This document shows, piece by piece, positions 41,850 to 51,799 of a stretch of 64,000 nt of DNA (position 1 is the first letter of the stretch; every line of letters starts with the position of its first letter). Origin of the DNA: Myrica gale (Eukaryota; Streptophyta; Magnoliopsida; Fagales; Myricaceae). Position numbers and translations under genes: made by a program. The stretch is from assembly GCA_963930655.1 (NCBI GenBank), contig OZ005612.1, positions 12,901,001-12,965,000 on the forward strand. The letters run 5' to 3'. The notes beneath the pieces were generated by a model. It was given only the letters and a program-made list of their open reading frames with translations, had not been told where the DNA came from and ran no database searches.

Positions 41850-42750
41850 GGATATTGATAAGATCAATTCTAGTACGCCAACCTCGATAGTTGTATCCTT
41901 TCTTAGGGGCTGTTTGACACTTTTGTATTCTCAGAATTTTTTGAATCCTGAGAATACACAAACCGAATATGTTTTTTAACATCACCTAAAAATAACTACC
42001 ACACGTATACCAATAAAGTTAACATCACCTAAAAATTTTTAAAATATAAAAAATTCTCAAAAAACTACCACCACCGAACATCCTCCTAGTCAGGTTTCTC
42101 CTTTAGTATTTTTAAGTTTTGAGTTTTAGCTATTTTTTGCTTTTAGATTATTCACCTTGATCCTATTTTTCCCTTTTTTTTCTTTTTAATTTTGAGGTTT
42201 AGCTATTTTTATGTTTTCATTTAATTCAAAATTTTTAGATTTTTAGTTATTAATTATTTTAATGATTTGTGTCAAATTGTAATTGGAGTCGACAAAATTA
42301 TTCTAACTTTAATATTGGTCACATGAATACAAATATTTTTTTAAATCCGGTAAATTTTTTAAAATGGACATAAAATCTACGGAGCGAAACTGAAATAAAG
42401 CAAACAGCCTGACACAGGATTGACGTCTTCCTGCAGCTTTAAAGAATGAAAGAGTTTTTTTTTCTAAGGAATTAAAGAGCTTTAAAGTAAAGGAATTAAA
42501 GAGCTTAAAGTAAATACTACAGATAAAAGAAAGTCGAGAAACTGGACCCTCTTTTTTATGTTATAGTTGAGATACAGTAATAGTGAATGACGTGGTATCT
42601 ATAAAAGAAAAGAAGAATGACGTGGTAGGCTTTAGACAAGCAGAGCATATATACTGCACGCACGAATTGTCACATCACTAAAGAAACCACCGACACATTA
42701 TTCACGCAGTGCAACGGCACGGCCACGACTCGTGATCCCATTAAAATCCT
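41850..42750. repeat. Duplicated segment, copy B
   Basis: Copy B of the segment at 36625-36807 plus 39543-40150, without the 2.7 kb inserted element but with its own insert of about 130 bases (41905-42080, 'gtttgacacttttgtattctcagaattttttgaatcctgag', containing a short inverted repeat). It ends about 670 bases before the RALF start codon. Confidence 0.78.
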
Positions 42751-43343
42751 AAGGAATTATATTGTCAATCACTCTTAAAAGTTGATCGGTCGCGGTGTTT
42801 TTTTGAGATTTTTTTTTAAAAATTTGTAAGTGATGTTAATTTTGTTAGTATTACGAGGATTTAAAAATATTTCAAAAATAATTTTTAACCGAACATCTCC
42901 TAAAAGTTGTTTGGCATCCGGAAACTTTTTAAATTTAATTAATCCATTAGTCAATATTTGTTTATTTGTTTGTTTTTTATTTTGTCTTTTAGTTTTAATT
43001 TCTTTTATGAGAACTATTTTGAGTTAATTACTCATTCTAAAAAGGTACTTCTATTTTGATGTCACCCATACAAATGTCAAGTAAATATATTTTACTAACA
43101 GAAAATGTGTCACGATCACGCGACCTAAACTAAGGGAATCATGTTGTTTTGTTAGCACGGTAGATATTATGTTCGTTGCGGCACTAGAATTGGATGAAAG
43201 TGTCTTCTTATTCGACCCTTATTTTATTCGCAGTACTACTTTATTCGATCAAAAAAGGAAAAGAGTCTTCCATTGAGTGCACTTTTCCAGCATATTTGGG
43301 GACCGTCTCATTCTTTTGGCCATCGCTCCCTTCTTTACCCGCC
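42751..43343. other. Upstream region of the RALF-like gene
   Basis: AT-rich promoter region without open frames of note. I see no transposon end between the duplicated segment and the TATA box. Confidence 0.5.
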
Positions 43344-43350
43344 ATATAAG
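43344..43350 (+). promoter_or_regulatory. TATA box of the RALF-like gene
   Basis: ATATAAG in the context gccATATAAGtaaacc lies 74-80 bases before the ATG. The spacing leaves a 5' UTR of about 45 bases, normal for a short plant gene. Confidence 0.6.
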
Positions 43351-43423
43351 TAAACCTCTGAAGTAACGCAGCGAATGTAACTAAGCGAGCTGGGGAGAGT
43401 ACAAATTAGGAGTAAGATCGAAA

Positions 43424-43804
43424 ATGGAGGTTCAGAAGAAAGGAGGGATATTGTTGAATCATCTTGCATTATTCGTGGTGATGCTGATACTCCTCGACTC
43501 CTCTTTCTCATGTGGTGCTGCTGTCCTTGTCAAGAGCAACTCCAGTTTCGGCTGCGATGGCCGCCTCGAGGAATGCATGATCGCCGAGGACTTGGAGTTG
43601 GAGTTTCTCATGAACCCCTATGTGAGCCGGATTCTTGCTGGTCATCGATCATCAATTACGTCCACCACCACAAATCCTACTAAAACCATCCCTTGTGGGA
43701 AACCTGGAGAAGCATATACTAAGTGCATCGCTGAACGCCAAGGGAAACACAATGGATGTGGTGGTAGTGGTAAATACCACAGATGCAACTTAAACAATCC
43801 CTAA
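43424..43804 (+). CDS. RALF-like secreted peptide precursor
   Basis: The 126-residue intronless ORF has a hydrophobic signal peptide (about residues 8-33, LALFVVMLILL) and the propeptide motif C44-DGRLEE-C51 seen in RALF precursors. It has a mature domain with four cysteines (91, 101, 112, 121) in the order C..PG..Y..C......GC....RC. RALF peptides are secreted ligands of CrRLK1L receptor kinases that alter apoplastic pH and growth. The usual YISYGAL receptor-binding motif is replaced by YVSRILAG, and the dibasic processing site is only weakly present (SRIL), so receptor or processing may differ. The start is the first ATG (aaaATGGAGG) after a TATA box. The frame is clean, unlike everything around it, which argues for a living gene. 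Confidence 0.9.
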   Translation: MEVQKKGGILLNHLALFVVMLILLDSSFSCGAAVLVKSNSSFGCDGRLEECMIAEDLELEFLMNPYVSRILAGHRSSITSTTTNPTKTIPCGKPGEAYTKCIAERQGKHNGCGGSGKYHRCNLNNP

Positions 43805-44318
43805 ATCTTGTTATCATATTGTTAAATAACATGGATGGATCGATATTTCGGATATGTTAGAAATCCTTTCTTTCACTTCTTCTTCTTCATTTTTTTTCCA
43901 AGCTGGTTTTGTGTTTTGTTTGTTTTAATGAATGCTATCTATGTAATGTGTCTAAAATAATGTGATGTATGTTTTGTGGGAATAAATCATGTCTACCGAT
44001 TGTCGTAAAGTCCCGCATGCACATGGGTGCAATCCATCAAAAGATGCACGTTGGCGGTTTGTGGAAGAAGTCTGCTTTAAAGCTTCCAGGAGTGATCCTC
44101 AGTAACAATATCGATCTCCATGAATTTTTTTGTACACACGAGGCCAATAATTCGGTTTTTAATTTTTAATATATCGATATGTCAACGCAGCATCGTCTGA
44201 TGTGATTATATAACTCGATTTGTCTGCTAAATGTAGGAACTTTGCTAACATACGTATCAAAGCCTGTTTACTAATTGTCTGGGATACTGATCAGAGTTTC
44301 AGAATTTAACCAAAAACA
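43805..44318. other. 3' side of the RALF-like gene; no further gene
   Basis: A probable 3' UTR follows (tgttaaataacatgg..., ttttaatgaatgc near 43925, gaataaatc near 43980 as a possible poly(A) signal). The 43969-44169 frame has no domain. The target triplet aca (44316-44318) precedes the CACTA end. Confidence 0.5.
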
Positions 44319-44374
44319 CACTACAAGAAATATAGTTTAGGTGATGAAGTTTTGGGTGTCAAACCAAATTTTGT

Positions 44375-45224
44375 CATCTAAAGTGAACTTTCTATGACAA
44401 AATATTAATTTCGTCACCCAAAATCATCTAGGAATTCCAAAAATGTCCGGACCGCTCAAAAACCCGTTCATACGTCTTTCTGGTGTGACGGAATACACGC
44501 GTCGCGAATAAGAGACAATACAAATAGTCACAAAAAATAAAATACCGTCCGGACTGATAAGCAAACTGTTCGGACTCTATGCTAGGTGACAAATTCCAAA
44601 TCGTCGTAACTGAGTAACGTACCAATAGAATCATCACAATTTTTACAATGCCGACCGGACCCATTTTATACAAATTCTGAACGTACATTACCTAACGAAT
44701 CATAATCGTCAGGATATAGTGACAAATTAAAAATCTTCATGAACACTCAAACAGTCCGGATGTTACAAATTGCGTTCCAACGAAAAAAATAACAGAGTTC
44801 CATCTAAAGTGAACTTTCTATGATAAAAATTAATTTCGTCACCCAAAACTATCTAGGAACTCCGAAACAGTCCGGACCGCTCAAAAACCCGTTCAGACGT
44901 TTTTCTGGTGTGAAGAAATACACGCGTATCGAATGAGTGACGATAAAAATAGTCACAAAAAACAAAATATCATCCTGACTGATAAGCAAATCGTTCGGAC
45001 TCTATGCTGGGTGACAAATTTCAAATCGTCGTAACTGAGTAACGTACCAATAGAATCGTCACAATTTTTACAATGTCGTCCGGACGCGTTTTATACAAAG
45101 TCCGAACGTACATTACCTAACGAATCATAATCTTCAGGATATAGTGACAAATTAAAAATCGTCATGAACACTCAACACAGTCCTGACGTTACAAACTGCG
45201 TTCCAAATAAAAAATAACAGAGTC
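44375..45224. repeat. 424-bp tandem duplication at the CACTA 5' end
   Basis: 44375-44800 and 44801-45224 are direct repeats, starting catctaaagtgaactttctatga and ending ...aataacagagt(t/c)c, with about 90% identity by eye. Each copy holds four or five TCCGGAC-type motifs and 'gtcgtaactgagtaacgtacc'. Confidence 0.93.
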
Positions 45225-45829
45225 CGGACAGTAATAAAAAGGTCTGCACAGTTATGAGCAGTTCTTCAGTGAATCGTGTGGTTCCACTTTGTAAAACTTC
45301 AGACACGTGACATTGATTCCGTCTGAACAAATAAATACAGTCTGGACGGTATGAGTTCTAGAACCTTTTCGAATCGGCCATATTTAATGACGTTAAATTT
45401 GATTGGGCCACGTATGTATATAACCGCTAAGAAGCGTTCGAACTCTAACCAGAAACATTCGGACACTTCTTGAACACAATAAACCCAAAGACTTTGTCAA
45501 AATCACAAACCCACTCACTTCTCTCAAAAAACATTTTCACTACCCATTCGAGATCTCTCAAAAAAATTTAGGTTAAACTTTTTTCACAAATTTGCTTCTC
45601 AATTTCATACATTTCAATTCAATATAGTTTGCTGTTTAGTTTGTTGTGTTTTTTGCATCCATCAAATTACGTTGTTTCGTTTGTGTTCGTCGGAATGCGT
45701 TCAGACATTTTTTACACCGCCCAAACCCTTTCCATAGGGTGACGATATTGTTATGTGCGGACGTTCGAAAATTTAAACGATGCAGTTTGATTTTCTTTTG
45801 AACGGTTTATGCTTATGTTCGGATGGTTT

Positions 45830-46222
45830 TGCAGGTTAACGATGGAACGCTCCTAGAGAAGTATCACCAATGTCGGGGGACAAACAGAGCTACCAGCTTG
45901 GGCAAACGCCTAATTAGCGAAGTTAAAGGAGAGTTTTCGGGCGATAGTGGAGCCAACTCAATCGTTGTGCATGGAGCTCCAATGCCGCTTGACCGGTCTG
46001 GAGACCAAACTTGCTCTAACGGAAGAGCTGAATATTATGCGGATGAAATTGTTCTCTGTGAAAGAATAATTGTCTGAGTTGCTCCAGTCTGTTCATATCG
46101 TTCCGATACAGCTGCGGACACTTGTCAGACGGGTGAATAATATGGAGGAGCATTTGGCGCATGTTCGAGATGCCCTCGGACAAGATATGGACGAGCCAGA
46201 GGCAGCTCGTGATTTGGAGTAG
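45830..46222 (+). pseudogene. First, shorter copy of the CACTA cargo ORF (C-terminal coiled coil)
   Basis: From an in-frame ATG near 45969, MELQCRLTGLETKLALTEEL continues through one TAA near 46067 to 'IVPIQLRTLVRRVNNMEEHLAHVRDAL' and an acidic end 'DMDEPEAARDLE'. Its tail resembles the tail of the second cargo ORF ('FPLIEQVVLIEEHLCQVRHIL'). It is preceded by a promoter-like stretch (gtatgtatataaccgc near 45412, then a ctctcaaaaaa leader), as is the second. The N-terminal domain is missing, so this is a truncated duplicate. Confidence 0.5.
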
Positions 46223-47939
46223 TCTTCTGTTTATGCTTTATCACTATTATTTATTTATCGTTTGAAGGACCATTTCCAGCTTGTATTAGACATTATGATT
46301 GTGTTTTTCGTTCGATATTTGGATTATTTTTTATATTTGATATTAATTATATTTTTTCATTAGATTAAATTTGTTACAATTTAAACGAATAATTAGTAAA
46401 ATTAAATAGGTGATTAGTACGAGTGATATGTTAACGGAACGGTCAGTGTAATTAGAATGTTCGTTGTTAGTGTAATTCGCTTGCAATTACAATTAAATTG
46501 GTGATTAGTTATAACGAATATTTAATATAAAAGTATCCCTAACTATATATATATATATTTGTATTTAAAATAAATAAATAACATGAAAAATTTGAGCCAA
46601 ATTACACCGTGTTAAATTGAATGAAATAAATTTATTACGTAAATTAAATTATTTAATAAATTAAGTTCTATGAAGTAAAGTAAATTTAGTAAACTTAACT
46701 TGCGAAATAAATCTGTTAAACGTTCGAACGATGTTCAATACCTTCCGGACTCCCCTATCTCAATGAGAGTAAATGAGGTAGGAATTGGAACGGTTTAGTA
46801 AAACATTCAGACGATACTGTAACCGTCGCATGGCGTACACGTGATTACATTAAACGAAAGTTGAAAATGGTTGTCACTGTCCGAACGTATTTTACACGTC
46901 CGGACGATATTCGCCGGTTATTCAGCCAAACGTGCGCTTCCACATCACGCCCATTCAGGAAAAATCCGTTCGCACGACGATTTTATATGTCTGGACGGGT
47001 TTAGTATACTGTTTAAATTTTGACATTAAATACGAAGTACGTTGATTGGGCCACGAAGTACGTCATTCTATGAGTTCGGACGATTGCGATGTATTCTCAA
47101 CAATAAATAGTTCGGCATTCTTTGAAATACCATATCATTTCTCACAACAAATCTCTCCAAACTCACGTTTTTTCTTCTCAAATCTTGATGTAATATCACT
47201 CGTTCGAGAATCTAATCACATCCTGATATGTTTTGCTTACTTTTAACAAGATTTTAATTGGAAAAGTTTCATTTTTTTTTATAGTTTTAGGTATAGAATT
47301 TTAATTCCATTTTTTACATAGTACATTGTGTTTTTTGATTGATTTTTACATAGAAAATTGATTGTGTTAAGTGTTAGGTTTCTTTTAAGTGTATTAGTTT
47401 TGTATTTTGGTTGTATTTTTAGGCTTGTGGGTGAGGTGGAGGGATCCTGCCATGGCTGAGTTAACTCGGTTCTCCTCCAGAAAGTGTCCGGATGCTTTCT
47501 AAAGACGCCCGGACCCATTCGATATGCGTCCAGACTCTTTCATGCGTTGTCCGAAAGATTTTGAGTCGTTCGGACTTATGCCCAAGTCATTCAGCGGTAT
47601 ATGCAATATATAGGACGCCTGATTGTATGCCTAAGGTTATACGTTGTCGTTTTGATTGTGTTCGGACACTTTTTCAATGCAGTCCAGATGTGTGAATGTT
47701 AAATTTTTTATAGTTTTTTATCTGCTTTGGGGTCGGACGATTATTCAAAGATGTTCGGACTCTTGTTCGACTTTCTAAACGGATACGTTGACGTTTTGGA
47801 AAATTTCATGTGTTTGACGTAAATGTCCAGACGGTAGTGGTAAAGTTCGGACGCTGTTTATATGTGTTCGGACGGTGTGGTTATTGTTCGAACGTATTTC
47901 TAACCGTGCGAACACTGTTTTGTGCAGATTTTAAAAACA
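46223..47939. other. Non-coding part of the CACTA element with TCCGGA motifs
   Basis: AT-rich DNA studded with gtccggac/gttcggac/gtccgaac variants (for example near 46745, 46880, 46995, 47500, 47645, 47740, 47880). 46500-46720 is nearly pure A/T. The short plus-strand frames at 47492 and 47810 are made of motif-rich sequence and are not called as genes. Confidence 0.65.
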
Positions 47940-49156
47940 TGAGCAAGCGTGCACGTACCAGCAGCCAGGCTGATGACGAGCATTCTTACGCTCGAGCTTT
48001 GACAGTCGAGCAGCATACTGTCATCATTATGTCCCGCTCAATTGTTGTCAAGCAGGACATCAACTTGGCAGATTTTTACGATCTCACATTTGAGGGTAGG
48101 TCGCTTCTGGAGGTGATGGAGGGGTTGGTTGGCTTCCGTTGATCCACAGGATCGGCTATGCATCAAAGAATCTAGTGCGGGAGTTTTATTGTGCTATACT
48201 ACGGGCGAGGGACCTCGAGGAGCCTAGTATGGAGGTCACTGTCCGTAACGTACCGATCATATTCTCGCCCGACAAGCTGGCAAATTTCTTGGGGTACATA
48301 GAGATTTGGTGATGTTCCCAAACCTGCTAATGAGCGAGGAGGGTCGGCCTACTAAGGCCAATGTATTCCAAACTATGCTAGGCGAGGGTACAACTATTTT
48401 GGAGGGTAGTTATATGATACACGGGCAGCTGCTTCATTTTTGGCAGATTATGCACCTGAACCTATGCTTCTCCATTGACCCGAAGAAGCACACCATGGTA
48501 TTCTCTTATAGCCGGGTCGACTTCCTGTATCTGGTGGTTGTACGGAGGCTACTTGTTGATATAGCAACATACATCTACCAGTTCATTCGTGTAGAGGCCT
48601 TGAAGACTGATTCTACTATGTCATTGTCGCACGAGATTCTTATGACTCAGTTCCTGCACGCCATGATGGTACTCGAGGGTGCTGACGAGTCGAGGACACT
48701 TCCACTAGGGTCGATCAACAAGACAACGCTCTCCAAATCAATGACCCAGACACGCCAAGCGCTGCAGCTCCTCGGGCTGCTAGAGTTAGATGACAGGAGC
48801 AACCTGATGAGGCAATGGAGAGGCAGGATCCTGGACAGGGCTCGACCTAGGGGCTTGGGGCACAGTGGCCGAGTTGGATGGACGGTATGATGACGGAACT
48901 GACTCAGCAGATGGAGTCTGTCTTGCAGCCCACTCATGTCATGGTTAGTGATATCAGCCGTCGGTTGGCGACTTTGGAGCAGAAGGTATCGGATATGGAC
49001 GTTGGGTGGAGGAAGGTGGTCACTGTGCTTAAGGAGGTCCTGAAGGGCGTGGCAACTGGTGCAGAGCTCTTTCCCCTGATTGAGCAGGTCGTGCTGATAG
49101 AGGAGCACCTTTGCCAAGTCCGCCACATTCTGAAACTCACCGATGATGAGCAGTGA
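47940..49156 (+). pseudogene. CACTA cargo ORF, 'putative plant transposon protein' domain, frameshifted
   Basis: MSKRARTSSQADDEHSYARA opens at 47940. After 'LADFYDLTFEGRSLLEVMEGL' the frame slips (about 48120), then reads LVREFYCAILRARDLEEPSM and 'VPIIFSPDKLANFLGY', slips again (about 48300), then gives 'MIHGQLLHFWQIMHLNLCFSIDPKKHTMVFSYSRVDFLYLVV' and the rest of the domain. A third slip (about 48880) leads to a coiled-coil C-terminus 'LQPTHVMVSDISRRLATLEQKVSDMD'. The block order is that of the plant-specific Transposase_32 domain, the same family as the accessory ORF at 524-1611. The function is unknown. Codon choice is GC-richer than the surrounding CACTA DNA. Confidence 0.68.
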
Positions 49157-50899
49157 TCTAGCTGCTTTGTGGACATCTATTAGTTTTGTTTTGTTTGGAC
49201 ATTTATTTTTTTATTATATTTTGAGGACATTTTACTTTTATAGTATGTTTTGTGGACATGTATTGGTATTTATTCGATGTTATTTTGTTCATATTATTTT
49301 TTGACGATGTTTGATGTATTTTATGTTATTTGTCTTTATTGGAACTTAATATAATATGTTAATTAATGTTACATTTCTAATTTCGGTACACTCATTCAAA
49401 AAAATATTGTCTTTAGAACTTAACACACTTAAGGCTGTTTATATTATTAACTAACTTTGGTTATTTAAAACTTGCTAATAAATTTAATTTTGTATAAGTT
49501 TTAAATAAAAATGAAAAAAATATCAATAACAGTTTGGACGTTAAGTTTACCGTCCGAACTTTTTGCTGTAAGCTCGAACGATGTTGTATTATGTAAAATA
49601 AACCGTCCGAACACTGGTTTATACGGTTGGGATGCTTGAAATTAAAGATTCAGTTCGAACGGTTGTCTTGATACCGTCCGGACGTTATTGTTTATGATCA
49701 GACGTTATCGACTTGGTATTTCTAAAACGGTGTCGTGTAATGTAAGGTAGTGTTTGGAAGGTTATGTAAGTCCGGATGCATTTGCGTGCGGACGTAAAAT
49801 ACTGAGTTCGGACTGTGTGAAATTTTAGGCGGCAATGATTCCCACGAAAAATATAAACGTGGGCATCTGAAGTACATTAATGGTGTCCGAACTGCTTGTA
49901 TTCATTTGAAGGACGGAAAATCGAGACAATATAGCCAAAACGTGAAAAACTTAGAAAATTTAAGAGATTTGAGCAAGAGGAGCAATGAGGAGCTGATTTT
50001 GGATGTCAATCTCATTGAAAAGGGTGTGAAAGGAGCAATTCATTTGGGATTTCGCATTGGATTGCATTTGAGGTTAATGAGTTTTAAAATTTATTTTGTT
50101 TTGGAATGAAAAGCAAGGATTTTATGATATCAAAGGATGTGTTTTTTCAATTTTTAGCTTCCAAAATGATAGCAATGTAGTTTTGGGTTGGTTGTGATGT
50201 GTTTATATTGAATTGTTTGTGATTTGAGTTGATTTTGACATGAATTTGTGGTGAAAATATAGTGTGTACGGCGAAGAACTGTCTTGTTTGACAATCGCAG
50301 TCCAGACGTCATATAGACCGTCCGGACTCAATTTTTGGTTCGGACGCTTTGGGAAAAACGTCGGAACGGTTATATGTATTGTTCGGGCATTTTGTTACGT
50401 CCGAACGGTTTTTTCTGTTATGTCATGCATTCATTTAGTAACCGTAGCCCTCGTTTAAGAATTACACGAAGTTTGGATAACGAACTCGATGTAATTCTTG
50501 AATTGTTCATGTTATGGACAGTTTGAGTTTACAATATGCGTAATGTGCGTAATTATATCTACTATTGTGACATATGTGTTTAGAAATTTCGATGCAAATC
50601 TCCTGTTGTCCCTCGGATACACATTCAACATTGAGCTTACACACTTACCTTAAATGGTGGATGTTTATACTCAATGTTGTATGCATGTATCTGGGGACTG
50701 AGGATAAATACTGTCGAAATTTCTAGAGCATCAATCACAATGGTTGGGTCAATTATGTGTAGTACGTGATATTGTAAACATGAATGAGATGCTAATAAAA
50801 AAAAAGTAAACATGAATGGGATAAAACCTATTACCTGAAGAAATTAGAGTTGAGTATGAATGTCATCATTGTTTGTATTTTCCTCTTTGAAGGAACAAT
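49157..50899. other. Non-coding part of the CACTA element with TCCGGA motifs
   Basis: Continues the motif field to about 50420 (gtccgaac, gttcggac, gtccggac at more than a dozen places), then a motif-free 480 bases before the transposase ORF. The + strand frame 49906-50109 has no known domain. Confidence 0.65.
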
Positions 50900-51688
50900 A
50901 TGGATAAGAGCTGGATTTTTGAGGTTGATAGACTCAAAAGTGAGAAGTATAGTAATGGTGTTTGGGATTTTATGAGTGTTGCCCGTAGTTATGCAAATAG
51001 TCAGGGTTTGATAAGATGTCCATGTAAGAGATGTAAGAATATTTTGTTCCAATGTGTGGACGAAATGGAGGATTATTTATTCATAATTGCAATGCGGACA
51101 CAATGCCATTTTGATTGAATGGAGTTAAGTTTCACACAATCTTTTGTGAACAATTTCGTAACACTCAAAATAGTGGTGTGGTTGTTCTGGGGGACCATGA
51201 TGGGGAAGATGTTGATTTTTACGGTCAGGTCATGGATATTTACGAGTTGTGTTATTTGTGAGGGAATATAGTTTATTTACTAAAATGTAACTGGTTTGAC
51301 TCGAGTACTCAAAATTTAGGTCCTGAAAAAACTTGCCGGTTTGTCAATATTAACACATCCCGAAAGTACAAAGATGACCCGTTCATGCTAGCTTTTCAGG
51401 GGAATCAAGTGTTTTATATAGATGATTTGAAGACGGGCAGCCACTGGAAGATTGTTCAAAGGATTACCCCGAGAAACACATACGATACCAGAAAAGTGAG
51501 TCTATTGAGGTTTTTGTGGACTTTAGCTCTTTTGACATGATCTATTTGACTAGAAATGACGTCGAGGCTTTTGTGCAGGTAACCGATGAGAGTGGTCCAC
51601 AACTACGTGAAGTAGAAGGAAGTGATGATTCCTCAGAATTGTTCAGTGAAGATTGTAGTGATTCTGAAGAATATGACTCCGAGGATTA
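50900..51688 (+). pseudogene. CACTA transposase (TNP2-type) with deleted catalytic core
   Basis: The ATG at 50900 opens MDKSWIFEVDRLKSEKYSNG, then 'SQGLIRCPCKRCKN', the transposase-associated zinc domain (PF13963 type). After 'VDEMEDYLFI' the sequence jumps (about 51110) straight to 'GVKFHTIFCEQFRNTQNSGVVV' and 'DFYGQVMDIYELCYL', a TGA, then 'KCNWFD' and 'DPFMLAFQGNQVFYIDDL', the DUF4216 domain. An acidic end 'SDDSSELFSEDCSDSEEYDSED' stops at 51688. The several-hundred-residue TNP2 domain and DUF4218 that should lie between are gone. Ordinary in gene order, but dead. Confidence 0.85.
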
Positions 51689-51799
51689 AAGCAACTTTAT
51701 CGTTTCGATTAAATTTTCGTTTATATTTTATATTCATTTTGAGTAAGATAATTCATTTTGTTTTTTCTTCTCTAATATTGGTTTATTTGGTCACAGAAA

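Larger units (their letters stand above)
44430..50420. repeat. Dispersed TCCGGA palindrome field of the CACTA element
   Basis: Degenerate 8-10 base motifs built on G(T/T)CCGGAC or gTTCGGAC, in both orientations, recur every 30-150 bases over about 6 kb and stop before the transposase ORF. In CACTA elements such motifs are binding sites for the element's own TNPA-like protein, but they are normally confined to a few hundred bases at each end. Confidence 0.75.

Noticed and set aside
47492..47695. Small Cys-rich plus-strand frame in the CACTA element
   Set aside because: Its Cys and Arg codons come from the TCCGGAC motifs; no conserved spacing.
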